Source: Mesostigma viride
Lineage: Eukaryota; Streptophyta; Mesostigmatophyceae; Mesostigmatales; Mesostigmataceae
Assembly (NCBI GenBank): GCA_009746045.1
Contig: RPFO01000130.1
Location: 1,261,413-1,325,412 of the forward strand
DNA: 64,000 nucleotides
Direction: 5' to 3'
Positions 33,177-43,471 of the stretch are shown one piece after another. Position 1 is the first letter of the stretch; each line of letters starts with the position of its first letter. The position numbers and the translations under genes were made by a program. The notes under the pieces were generated by a model. It was given only the letters and a program-made list of their open reading frames with translations. It did no database searches and was not told the DNA's origin.

Positions 33177-33858
33177 TAGTTTGTTTTTAAGCGCAATGTA
33201 TAAGGATATGGTTGCAATGCAGCAATTATGCGAATGTGGTTGGAACGGAGCTTTGTTAAAATTGGATAAGCTTACAGCACTCAGGCACTTGAGGCTTAGA
33301 CACGAGCTTGCCAAGTCAAAGCAATGACACGTGAGGCGGGCTCGCAAGATGATCAGTTGGCACTGGTCCTACTATTCTTTATATAATTGTTCACTGTGCT
33401 TTGCTAGTCCTGAGCAGCCTCGTAGGACCTGCTCACTATTAACACCCCGGTACAGCGTCCAGATCCTATACAGTAGGTCTGCCATACAGGCACAGTGACC
33501 ACAGAGTACAGTCCACACCGTGACTATTGCGTCTGCACCCAATAGTCCAGGACTAAGCCTGCGGTACCAACAGACCACAGGTTAAGGTTCCTATTTCCTG
33601 CGTACGACGTATTAATCCAATACCGTCGTAGGTACAGCACCTAATTCCTGTCAGCCCAGGAATTACTGTCGACCCAGTATGTTGCCGGCACATATTCACG
33701 CACGACTTAGAAGAACAGCCGGCTCGCGCTCGCGCGCGACCGGGAAGTCGGAAAGCCATAACTTTCTTGATACTTGTCGGAATGAACTCGTTCCGGTGCC
33801 GCTGGAATCGTAGAGATATGCCCAATCAGGAACATGCCTATGCGCTTGGCGTTAACTC
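33177..33858 (-). repeat. 5' LTR of the Copia-like element
   Basis: Matches the 3' LTR over its length with few substitutions, which implies a fairly recent insertion of an element whose interior nevertheless carries many disruptions. Confidence 0.85.
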
Positions 33859-35149
33859 ACTGGCTGGCCCGCCTTGGTCTGCCGGAGCTGGAGGTAGGTC
33901 AGCCATAGCTCCTGTCGCCGTTGTTGCTGCGCCAGGGTCAAGTCGTCGTCCACAGTGAAGTGAGTCTTCTCGAGCCGCTTGCGGCGTCTGAGAAACGAGA
34001 TCTTGTCCGCTGGGCTCTCAAAGATGATCGAGAAGAAGCGGAGGCGCCCCTGCCTTACCCCGCGCGCGGGGGAGGCGGTAGGCGGTCATGCAGCTTAATC
34101 TCACCAAGGAGGCCCATGCGTGCAAGGACTTTGCTCTCAAACGCACGTGCAAGCTTCTCGGAATTCTCACCTTCCTCCATGTCGAAGTTCTTGAGGATGG
34201 CGTTGAGGCTGCGCTTGGCAAGCTCGGCCTCCTAGCTCGCGGAGGTCAAGCGTCTGCTGCTGGAGCTGGGCTGCGACGGCGGAGTTGGTGGAGGTGGTAT
34301 GTTGCTTAAGCATGTCCGCCCAGGTCGTGATGGGAGGAGCATCGCCGGCCAGGCCAGCAGCCTGGGCTGGCTAGGCGGCAATGTCCTTCACCGCCTGGGC
34401 GGTGAGGCCTGCGGTGTTCTGCAGGACCTCGATAGCGATGGCATAGTGTGACGCTGGGCGATGTCGCGGAGCTGGGCGGTGATGGGGTCGGAGGTGGGGG
34501 TGGTGGCAGTGGAGGAGGCGAGGAGGGTGGAGGTGGCGGTGGAGATGGTGGAGAGGAGGGGAAGCTCGGCAGCCAGCGTGCTGCCCATGGCCGCCACATC
34601 TGCAGCGATGGGGGCCACGTGCTGCTCGAGGGCCTCCGTGAGGAGTGAGCGGATGGAGGATTCGGTTAAGGTGGTGGTGAGGGGCGTGGGGGGCCAAAGC
34701 TCCTTGAGGGAGCGGCCAAGGAGGGAGAAAAGGACGCGTTGCTGAAGGTGGGGGCGGCGGCATTTGAGGATGTGGTCGAAGGTGTGGGTGCGTCTCTGGA
34801 AAGCATCGGTGAGGCGGCCCTGATGGAAGAGTTGCTTGCACATCTCGAGAAGCGAGGCATACGATCCGAAAAACACGTAGCTCAGGATCTTGTCAGGGTT
34901 GAGCTTCGATCAATGTCAAAAAAGCCGGGCTGGCTGGCGTCAAAGTCGAACGCTTCCCAGGTCGGCTCAGCAGGGCGACTGCGCTTGGGTTCAGGCGACG
35001 CTGCTGGCGAGGCGAGCCCGAGAGGGGGCTGGGCGACCACTAGAGCTTGGCTAGTGGCGCCGCTGCCTTCTGGGCGAAGCTGCAGACGTATTTTCATTGC
35101 TGAGCGCAGCCGCCAGGCTGCATTGTTGCGTCGAGAGGCGTTTGCTCAT
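33859..35149 (-). pseudogene. LINE ORF1-like protein, interrupted
   Basis: ATG at 35147-35149. Frames 35097-34882, 34876-34388 and the region to 33859 are homologous to the other ORF1 copies (FFGSYASLLEMCKQLFHQG; ALEQHVAPIAADVAAMGSTL) but contain several shifts. The LTR retrotransposon removed the last ~40 codons, which lie at 18905-19008. Confidence 0.65.
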
Positions 35150-35472
35150 CGTATATTGCGTAACAGCTCCGGAAAATTATATCAGCATGTGCGTCGTAGA
35201 AAGACGCGTCGATTGTGATATTCACGGCTAAATTCGGTGCTCAAACGTGAAAGTTATGAGCTCCGCCGTCAGCCATGGCTACCTCGTGGCTCGTGGCTCG
35301 TGGCTACACCCATGCTGTGGCATGCCTTAGGCATGAAGGAGACTCACTGGGGGTCTCTGCCCTTTCTCCTGTTGTGCACACAAAGGGATTAAAAGCACTT
35401 CGGTGCTCCGTGACTCCCCAACAAGAGCACGAGTTAAATTAATTAATTAATTGATTAATCGGGGTGTCTGCC

Positions 35473-35590
35473 TCCAGAGAGCCGCGCTGAAGGTCTTCAT
35501 GCGCATGATGCTGCAAAGGCTCCGCGCCGCGCTGGACCCACGTCACCTGGGTGAGTCTCAGATGGTTTCTCTGTCGTGGTCGTAAGGGCC
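35473..35590 (+). pseudogene. LINE-E ORF2 remnant, part after the insertion
   Basis: Continues the RT block with LQRAALKVFMRMMLQRL, directly after the second copy of ATCGGGGTGTCTGCC (35458-35472). The pre-insertion reading is YRGVC then LQ.AALK, the usual order in LINE RTs. Similarity fades near 35590. Confidence 0.6.
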
Positions 35591-37480
35591 GGGAGGGTCC
35601 CATGGAATTGTATCAAAACTCAAGCTGACTACAGAAATGCAGCTGCCAACCACTGAATGATGATTGGGGACCATAAACATGATGTTTGCATGGGCATGCA
35701 TACCACCACTTGTTGGGGGTTACCTACTACTACTCCCAGCCATACACCGGCTATGTGCTAAAAATAGAAAAAAACGCTGTTTTGGGCACATCTTGCCCAG
35801 AACAGTGGGAGAACCAGTTGCATGCCAAAAGCACAACCCATATAAAAATGTCATGGCACATGGTTTCTACCTACTAATTGGATCGACAAAATCAGCACAT
35901 CCCTTTGAGTTACTAATTTTTGGGCCAAAAATACGCTTTTTTAGGCGGGGCGTCCCCATACACACTCATAACACATCAATTAGGCCTAAAAAGTAATAGT
36001 CAAATTCTGTCATGACCATAGAAGGCACTGTCAAAGTTTGGAGCCATTCTGAGCTTAGCTGTAGCAGTAATTAATTTTGGCAGTTGGCCACCTGTGCAGA
36101 CGCTAACTAAGGAAGGCATTAGTGAGTATTAAGGCACACTAACACTTCCTATGCCATCCAAAAGGCTCCTGACCATGCCCAATTCGACCACAATGTACAA
36201 GGAGGTGGCTGGGCACGTCATGTGCCCTTGCCTTACCTCGACACGGGCAACCTGTTGCGTGTGTGCACAACAATGAGGCAGGTAGCTCTACATGCCTAGC
36301 CAACACTTCTAAAGCATATTCCAGGTTTATGGTGTGGGCATCATCCCAAAACCAAGCTGACCAAATTCAAACACACCCTACAAAGCCATAATATCCACTA
36401 ATTGCCTAACAAGGGTAACAACAGACAGTCCACAGAGAAAGCAGAATTATCATACATGCTGCTTGTCAAGGCTTCTTACCATGGTTACCTTGCCTTGCTA
36501 GCATATGAATTAGGGCTCTCCCATTTTAGTGGGAGAAAAAAGGCCAACAAGACAACGGTAACCCCTACCTACGTGCAGTTCCACCCATGCAGTATGGCCC
36601 CTCGATCAGAAAAACCACTGCCACCTCAGTCTTTCCAGCGCAATTGTTTGCAAAGAAACAAACTCAAGCTTGTGAGCCTCTAACCACAATGAAGCCTCTG
36701 CTAAGAAAGGCCGCGTCAATATTCACACAAAACTGCGTGCTGTTAGCAATCTCCTTCCAAGAAACCACTCAGCAAATCCCTGACAACTTGACGATATGCC
36801 ACGGTCACGCTTTGACACGTCCCAGCCATGCAACGTACATAAAAACCACTGAAAGGTGCCAGGAATCTGGCGATGCGCAGCACGGAGTGGCATTATACCT
36901 GGCGCTAACTGCACGGAAAGAAGCCGAAAACTTGCGTTGATAACCCATAAAGGAAGCGAAACATTCATAGGGTCACGCTGAGCACACGATCGTACCATTA
37001 CCGGCATTGTCCTTCGCCCAGCGGCGCAAGAAAGAACAACCTTCCATGGAATAATAAGACGCGCATCCCGCGAGCCTGGAGAGTGTCTTACCGATCATGA
37101 CGGAAATCTTGCCGAAACCCAGTAAATTTTTTAAAGCTTTACCAATAACAATTTAAACGCATCCTTGACGCTAGGCAAAGCCCATAAAAACCGACAAACA
37201 CCGCCGCCAGCGTGCATTCTAATTTATTCCTCTCGACGAAAACATCAGATTGGACCCCCGTGGCGATGGTCGATCATCAATAAAATCATCGACACTGCAA
37301 AAAACGCGACCTCCGCTACGAACTAGTATCATTTACTCATCGTCTTTAAGATTCGCTCAGTTTCTCTGCATTCCGCGAGCTATCTTTTTCTACTCTGCCT
37401 GAAAGCACATGACCATGGCCAGCTCCAGTAGGGGTGCGCGCACCGTGCACCACTTTTTCACGGTACGGACGGGTACCGCG
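35591..37480. other. Intergenic, no gene seen
   Basis: AT-richer DNA with weak frames only. 36243-36350 repeats part of the ORF1-element 5' region (compare 13905-13998), so a truncated copy lies here. A 117-codon frame at 36587-36940 has no recognised motif and is not called. Confidence 0.4.
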
Positions 37481-39010
37481 AATATTTTTGGCGCCAAAAA
37501 ATTCTCGCCGGGACCATCATGGCTGTATTTGTGGCGCGCCGGTTGATGGAGGAGCTGTGCGTCGCATTCGCCCTGATGGTTTTCCGCTGGTCTTCATTTT
37601 TGTTGACTATATCAAAGCCTTTAACACGGTACTCTGGGAGGCTCTTTGGGCCATCTTAGCTCTGGACCGCGTGCCCCCAGCGTTTATTTCTGCCATTCGC
37701 CGGCTGTACGAGGGCTCACACTGGGCAGTAGTGCGGACTGCGGAGGGCACCACCCCACCATTCCCCCTTCATCACGGGGTGTGGCAAAGTTGTGTCCTAG
37801 CTGTCCCCATACCTGTTCATTATTGTCGTGGATCACGTCATGCGCCGGGCACATGCGCGCTTTACTGCTCTTAAGGGTTCCGAGCCCGGCTTGGACATCA
37901 TTAACGAGCGCGAACACGGTGGCAGTGGCCCCGGCTACCGCCTCAATCCGACCAGTGATTTATAATGCGGATGATACCACCCTCATTGAGCGCCCCGAGC
38001 ACATTCAGACCTGGCTGGACTGTCTGCCAGGCTTGGAGGCGCGGGCGGTGGGGTTGGAAATTAGTGTCAAAACTGAGGCGATGGTGATTGGGGCAACCAG
38101 TCGCCCGCCCGGCTGCCGCGGCTGCTACAGTAGACAGGAAGGAGGTCGAGTTCCGCGGGATCGCTTCAAACTGCTGGGAAGCATGCTCCCTGACACCGAC
38201 GAATCATGTGGACACCCGCATCGGCCTGGCCTGGGCTAGGCATCGTTGGCGCTCAAAACCTACTGGCACTTGAAGGACCTGGGCGAGAACCGCAAGCGCA
38301 TGCTCCTCAAGGTCCTGGTCCTCACGGTGCTCACCTAATGATGGCGCCGAGGCATGGACGCTCACGGACACGCTGGCCACACGGCTGAACGGCATGGTAA
38401 CCAGGATGCTCCACCAGGCCCTGAACGTAGGGTTTTCCACACATAGGTCTTTAGAATCTTTGTACCAGGGTATGCCTCGCATTTCGGACGAGATTAGACA
38501 GCGTAGGATAGCATTCGTAAGACATCTTGCTCGCACCAGTCAGGTAGACACCGACCTCGGTCTGGCCGGCCCCCAGCGGCTTGGCCAGCCGGGGCGACAT
38601 TAATCCTGACCTGGCCAGGCCCCAAGGACATTCCTAAAAGGGTAGGTAAACATGTCATGACCCGCTACCCACAGCAGTTGCTGGCTGACCTAGTGGTCCC
38701 AGCCCCGTTTGAACATCGCATTCACTCCCTCTCTCTTGCTTGGACTGTTATGCAGAACAAGAAGAGATGGAAGACGATTGTCCAGGCTCACACGCCAGCC
38801 CCTCAGTGTGGGCAAGCCCCCACCCCCCCCAAGAGCCAGAAGGGGCGCTTTGCTGAGTAGTTTAGTTAGGGTTTTCCTAGATATCTCAGATTAGAGCTAT
38901 AGATTAGTTCGGTTTCGCGGCTTCGCCCACAGTCCATCCATCCAGCAAGGGAATATGTGCTACCATACATGATCTCCCAACGGAGTCACCTTATAGTTCA
39001 ATTTAATTTC
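37481..39010 (+). mobile_element. LINE-A copy: RT remnant and 3' end
   Basis: Decayed ORF2 of an RTE/CR1-like LINE. Blocks in order: FIFVDYIKAFNTVLWEALW (first catalytic Asp strand), YNADDTTLIE (the YADD box with Asn for Ala, near 37963-37990), GLEISVKTEAMVIG, RFKLLGSMLPDTDE, then LYQGMPRISDEIRQRR and a Lys-rich C-terminus with stop at about 38859. A 3' UTR with ATGATCTCCCAACGGAGT and an AATT-type tail follows (to ~39000). At least four frameshifts. The C-terminal half matches the fragment at 16219-17084. Confidence 0.7.
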
Positions 39011-39918
39011 TAAAAATATCCCTGAGAATGGGTATATGGCTAATGGCTTTTAATACACTCTGGGCTACTTCCTGCAAGGGTAGGGTGTCAAACTACACCT
39101 GCTCTGGGTGTACAAAGTGCACCTGCACACCACTATTATGTATACAGGCACCTACCTAAAGGCACCGACTGAGAGGGGGGAAGATCATCATGGCTATACA
39201 AAGGCTAGCTAGGGCATGGCTTCTCAGCATGCAGAGAGTAGCTCCCTGCATGGGCACAGCATAATGAAAATAAAGCTAGGCATCATCTGGTGTCTAGGCA
39301 CCATCTCCACCGCCACCTCCACCCTCCTCGCCTCCTCCACCGCCACCACCCCATCCTCCGACGCCATCACCGCCCGGCAGCTCCGCGACATCGACCAGCG
39401 CCTCAAGGACAACGCCATCGCCATCGAGTGCCTGCAAAACACCGCAGGCCTCACCGCGCCCAGGCCGTGAAGGACTATTGCCGCCAAGCTCCAGCCCCCG
39501 CTGGCCCGGCTGGCGATGCTCCTCCCACCCAGACCTGGGCGGACATGCTTAAAGCAACACACCACCTCCACCACCTCCGCCGTTGCAGCACAGCTCCAGC
39601 AGCAGAAGCTCAACCTCCGCGAGGAGACCGAGCTCGCCAAGCGCAGCCTTAACATCATCGTCAAGAACTTCGACATGGAGGAACGTGAGAATTCCGAGAA
39701 GCTTGCACGTGCGTTTGAGAGCAAAATCCTTGATCGCATGGGCCTTCTTGGTGAGATTGAGCTGCTCGCGCCCACCGCCTTCCCCGCGCGCGGGGTAAGG
39801 CAGGGGCGCCCCCGCTTCTTCTCATTTTTAAGAGCCCCTCGGACAACATTTCGTTTTCTCAGACGCCGCAAGCGGCTCGAGAAGACTCCCTTCACCTTGG
39901 ACGACGACTTGACCCTGG
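39011..39918. mobile_element. ORF1-element fragment with 5' inversion
   Basis: 39011-39297 is ORF1-element 3' UTR in minus orientation; 39298-39918 is ORF1 coding sequence in plus orientation (RQLRDIDQRLKDNAIAIE, then MEERENSEKLARAFESKIL, then FTLDDDLTL). The two parts meet head to head at about 39297. This is the product expected from twin priming during LINE insertion. It ends abruptly in Gypsy-like gag sequence at 39919. Confidence 0.6.
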
Positions 39919-39929
39919 TTCAGCTGAAC

Positions 39930-41932
39930 TCATGGTACGTCTTGGACATGTACTCCACTGGCTGTCACTGGCCCATACCCATGGTCTTGCATCAGCACAG
40001 CACCCGGCCCGGATATCAGCCTCCTCCCCACCACCACCCTCCTCCTCAGCCAGGAGATGCCAAAGTGCGTTGACCACTGATCCTTCGTCTGTCTTGCATC
40101 TGCTGAAGGCCTTCGGCTGGAATGGTCCCCTGCCCGACGACTGAAAGTCGGGCTTGAACCCAGGCTGCATCCTGTGGTCGCTCTGGCTCACTCCCGGAGG
40201 TAGGCTGGATGGCCTTGTGAAAGGAAGCACACCATGTGGACCCTTGGTGTCGACAGGAAACTGGTCTCTCTTGGGCCAATCCCGTGCAAAGCATGCAGTG
40301 CCCCGGCTGGCCACAGGTGAAGCAGGCCCCCTTGGACTGCTCCAAGGCATTGAGCTCCTCCAACACAGCGTTCAGCTGGTTCAGGGGCTTCTTGACAGAG
40401 GACGCTAGGGTACCTGCAGGGGGCTCCCACTTGAGGGAAAAGTCGGGTACACGACACAGCGTGAGAGCTCATTCGACAACACTGTATCCCATTTCCACTC
40501 GACATAGTCGTGGGGGGAGAAGTGCTTGTCAATATCCACCCTGACTTGAGGAGAGAGCCCGTGGAGAAACCTGTGCAGAGCCTCAGCGTCAGAGCACTGG
40601 GGGGGTTTCGCCCGTAGGTTGGTAAACGTCTCCACGTATTGTGGTAACGTCAGACCCACCTGTGTACAGTTGGCTACTAAAGCATCCCTGTCCAGACGAA
40701 GCTAGTCCTGGGCAAGCAAGAAGCGTGGGAAAGACAGCATGAGGGAGGGTAAATCCTTGCAAGTGTTACCTGCTGGGGAACGTAAGAACTCGTCGAACCT
40801 GTCTGCTGCACTGTCGCTCATTCGCTGACGGACCATTTTCTTCTGGATATCCAGGGAAAATCGTTCTTCCCCTCTCTTGCCATAATTTGCGAAATGGATC
40901 GCGAACACATCGTGGAATCGGGTAGAGAAATGATCAAAACTGCGGTGAGTAAGATTAGTAAGCGAATAGCTAGCTTGTCTACAGATTCAAAGTTTGGAAA
41001 AGGCGGAGCTGAACCTTGATGTGGCGGCAGTGTGACGGTCACGGGGACGTCGCTGGCGGGCGTGGTGAAGGTGACCGAGGTCCGACGTCTGTGAAGGTTC
41101 CTGTCTCTCAGTATCCTGCGTCGCATTCCCCGTAGCAACTGTGGCATGATAAGGTAGAACCCCTCTGTCACCCAACCTAGGAGCCTCTGTCCCCACTCCA
41201 GCAACCATCTCACGCATGGCCGCCTCCTCATCCGCAATCCTCTGACGAAGTCTTCCCACATCCTGTTCCACCTCCACCATCTTTCTATACATCGCTGCGT
41301 GTTGCTCATCTTGTTGTAGTCTGATCTTGTTGTAGTCTGAGAGACGACCTGCTGCTAATCGGGCCCCGTCTCGTCCTGGCGTGGTGTCAATAGGAAAAAG
41401 AAAGGATGACGATGCACTAGGCACCGGAGTTCGCTTGCTCGGAATCCTGGGCGACAGCGACCCTCCTCCTCGACCCACGCCGGTTAGAGATGGCTCGCCT
41501 GGTTGGAGGCCAGACGCGATGACAGAAAACTTTGGCCAGACGGATGAGCGAAGCCCGCCTCACTTTAGACATAGAAGTACGATTAAAATCAAGTTGACGC
41601 CGTGGAGTATGGATAGTTCGCTCAGCACCTTCCCTAGTGACAGTGGAAGAGATGAAGATGGATCTCCTGCACCTGGATCAGTAGGGGGTAAAGGTGATTG
41701 TGTCTTTGAACTACTCATACCACCACATGGGGTTGCGATCGTCTACCTAGTAGAAATAACGGTTACGGCTGACTTCCAGTGATAAAGAGCAAGTCAGTCA
41801 CATAAGGATGTGTCTCTCTCTGTATCACCGTAAGTTTTCCGCAACTCCATGATTCTTCCCGGATGGTAGACATCTTTTCAACATTGTTCTACCCGGAAGG
41901 TTACGACTCAAGAGAAACACCGAAGTAGAGAT
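39930..41932 (-). pseudogene. Ty3/Gypsy-like gag
   Basis: In minus reading: a Gln/Glu-rich helix (41478 onward, YRKMVEVEQDVGRLRQRIADEE), a capsid-like part with QYVETFTNLRAKPP then FLHGLSPQVRVDI (40659-40405), and a variant zinc knuckle CFTCGQPGHCMLC (about 40310-40280). The knuckle has three rather than four residues between His and the last Cys. Frames shift several times and a TAG interrupts near 40703. No pol domains follow: the element is cut at 39919 by the ORF1 fragment. Confidence 0.6.
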
Positions 41933-41944
41933 CCTCCGATACCA
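41933..41944 (-). other. Primer-binding site of the Gypsy-like element
   Basis: The minus strand reads TGGTATCGGAGG, close to the initiator-tRNA(Met) primer site TGGTATCAGAGC used by plant LTR elements. It lies one base past a sequence ending ...CATCACA, the expected 3' end of a 5' LTR. Confidence 0.6.
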
Positions 41945-41945
41945 A

Positions 41946-42260
41946 TGTGATGACTAAAAATGATCATCAGCATCATCCATGGTCTAAATATGAAAGATCT
42001 TATCCATTTCTGGCCTTGCCTTGCTTTGCATGCATCACCACAAAACATCAAATTTATTACAATATGTGTGCTAGCTCTATACGGTGGAAAAACACAGACA
42101 TGTCTACCAGATGGCAACACGGCCATCTGTATGCTAGGGTGAGCACACTATGTGAATGTGCAGGGCCAGCCCACAGCAGCTGTGCCCCTGCTCTACCCAC
42201 ATCTCCTTACATGGCTAACAGCCGAAAATACGTAGGACATGCAAAAAAGAAAACTTAAAC
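41946..42260 (-). repeat. Probable 5' LTR of the Gypsy-like element (outer end uncertain)
   Basis: The inner end is set by the primer-binding site (plus-strand TGTGATGAC). The outer end cannot be placed because the DIRS-like element begins close by. No coding content. Confidence 0.4.
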
Positions 42261-42397
42261 TACCTAGCTATGGGGGTACTTTGTCCCAACCCAGGTTCAC
42301 CCTCGGGTTAGTTAAACCATTTCCCCCCTGACCTCCCACACAATTAAGGGTGAGGTCAGTTGATAGCTAAAAGATGAGAGATAAAAACAGGAGGACG

Positions 42398-43312
42398 TCA
42401 AAACTCGACGCCACCGAAGTGGCGCCGGAAAGCCGCTGGGTCAAAACCCAGGGCCTGAGCCCAGAGGGCGGGTGGGATGTCGCGCCCCAGGAGGCTGCGG
42501 TGGAGGCCAATGTAGCGCGTGACCGAGAGGGCCGAAGCCCACCGGCCGCGCAGCTGGATGGCCTCCGGCGACTCGCCAGCGATGGCGTCGTGCGTCGCCC
42601 CCCCATGCCGGAGGCTGTGAAAAGAAAACATCCCTGCGATGCCCATGCGGGCCTGCACAGCCTCCCACTGCTGCCTAGCCTGGCTGTACGTTAATAAGCC
42701 CCGAAAGAGGAGTGCATCCGGGGGCTGGCCAGCCGTCAGACGTCGCAGGAGCCACAAAGAAAGTGGATCCCGGACGAGGACGTGCTGGGCCGCCCCCTGC
42801 GCAGTTTTGGGGTTGCGCAGCACAAGGGCACCGACCATGGGCCCTGGCTCGAGAAGGGGGTGGCCGGGATGAGCCACATCCCGAACCCGCAGCCCTAGCG
42901 CCTCGCTAATGCGTAAATACTGCTGGAAAGCAATAATAATCAACGCACTCAAATGCACCTGTCGACGGGAAACTAGCAACAGGGCAGTGAAATAGCAAAG
43001 GCGCCAGGGCATAGGCGGAGGGCTGACAGCCGGAACAAGCCGCTGCCAACCTGCTAGCAGGCGGTCCGCCAGTACCCAATTCCGAACAATGTCGGGGTAG
43101 TACAGGTGCAGACAGGCCTTGGCATGCTGGCATAAGGTACGCCCCCGCCCGCCTCTGGCATGGTAGACAGCAGAAATCCACTCACAGAAAATGGCTTCCG
43201 CGTCAGCTGGGTCGACAGGGCCAGGTGGCGCCCACGCCACGTAGACAGCCGCCGCACGCCGGTAGGCTGGCAAGGTAGACACAGGGTTGACTGTGCCCTC
43301 CAAAAGTGCCAA
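42398..43312 (-). CDS. DIRS-type tyrosine recombinase
   Basis: 304 codons, open throughout, no ATG near the start (upstream in-frame TGA at about 43325-43327). Catalytic set visible: R134 in YLRISEALGLRVRDV, H232-x-x-R235 in FHSLRHGGATHDA, W258 in GRWAS and nucleophile Y267 in VTRYIGL. This is the DIRS/phage-integrase arrangement; a Trp in place of the second His is common. Role: integration of the circular cDNA without target duplication. In DIRS elements this gene usually follows or overlaps RT-RNase H; here ~2.3 kb separates them, explained by the inserted unit. N-terminal residues may be missing because of that insertion. Confidence 0.85.
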   Translation of the reverse strand: MALLEGTVNPVSTLPAYRRAAAVYVAWAPPGPVDPADAEAIFCEWISAVYHARGGRGRTLCQHAKACLHLYYPDIVRNWVLADRLLAGWQRLVPAVSPPPMPWRLCYFTALLLVSRRQVHLSALIIIAFQQYLRISEALGLRVRDVAHPGHPLLEPGPMVGALVLRNPKTAQGAAQHVLVRDPLSLWLLRRLTAGQPPDALLFRGLLTYSQARQQWEAVQARMGIAGMFSFHSLRHGGATHDAIAGESPEAIQLRGRWASALSVTRYIGLHRSLLGRDIPPALWAQALGFDPAAFRRHFGGVEF

Positions 43313-43320
43313 GTGTAGCT

Positions 43321-43463
43321 TGTGTCACTGGACCCGAGTGGGACCAGCGCTATAGTGGTCACGAGGGCCGACTTGTAGTCACGAGGGCCGCACGGCCCGA
43401 GTGGCTACAAGTCGTCCCGAGTGGCCACTAGAGCGCTGCGTCCCACGAGTGTCCAGTGATACA
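43321..43463. repeat. 143-bp near-perfect palindrome
   Basis: Arms of about 70 bp (43321-43390 and 43393-43463) meet at GGCCG-CA-CGGCC with practically no loop. Mismatches cluster in repeated CGAGTGGG/CACGAGGG motifs. It could extrude as a cruciform or fold as a long RNA hairpin. It lies directly upstream of the DIRS recombinase ORF. Confidence 0.85.
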
Positions 43464-43471
43464 AGCAGCTT

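Larger units (their letters stand above)
19009..33858 (-). mobile_element. Copia-like LTR retrotransposon, degenerate
   Basis: Two closely similar LTRs (33177-33858 as 5', 19009-19709 as 3') bound internal minus-strand coding sequence in the order gag, integrase, protease-like, reverse transcriptase, RNase H. LTR ends carry a short inverted repeat, GAGTTAAC...GTTAACTC. A polypurine tract adjoins the 3' LTR. RNase H with a terminal NPADALTK motif and integrase upstream of RT place it with Copia. The element carries three secondary insertions (21938-26981, 28742-29423, 29646-30066). Many frameshifts make it defective. An exact target duplication could not be fixed because flank and LTR ends are similar. 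Confidence 0.85.
18362..35313 (-). mobile_element. ORF1-only LINE-type element 3, split by the LTR element
   Basis: Duplication GCTGTGGCAT at 18352-18361 and 35314-35323. In minus reading: 5' UTR from 35313, ORF1 from 35149, interrupted at about 33859 by the LTR retrotransposon. ORF1 resumes at 19008 (VYWKGA segment), then 3' UTR, shared LINE 3' end (18450-18500) and a (TTAA)n tail at 18362-18449. The flanks of the LTR element, read together, fall on the conserved GKPVYW-type block of the other copies. Confidence 0.8.
17978..35457 (+). mobile_element. ORF1 element D (5'-truncated), hosting the nested stack
   Basis: Exact 15-bp duplication ATCGGGGTGTCTGCC at 17963-17977 and 35458-35472. It begins with the last codons of an ORF1 (GTGTACTGGAGGGGC, stop near 18052) and continues as 3' UTR to 18361. 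It resumes at 35324 and ends with CTCCCCAACAAGAGCACGAG plus an AATT tail (35434-35457). Everything between 18362 and 35313 is later insertion. Inserted length without nesting is about 0.5 kb. Confidence 0.8.

Noticed and set aside
19011-33856. GTTAAC as target duplication of the LTR element
   Set aside because: It occurs at both outer ends, but inner LTR ends also carry TAAC(TC)-like sequence, so it is more likely part of the LTR's own terminal inverted repeat.
36587-36940. 117-codon plus-strand ORF
   Set aside because: No recognisable domain, neutral composition and no homologous copy in the window; may be chance.
41381-41782. 133-codon plus-strand ORF
   Set aside because: Antisense to the Gypsy-like gag leader; no domain.
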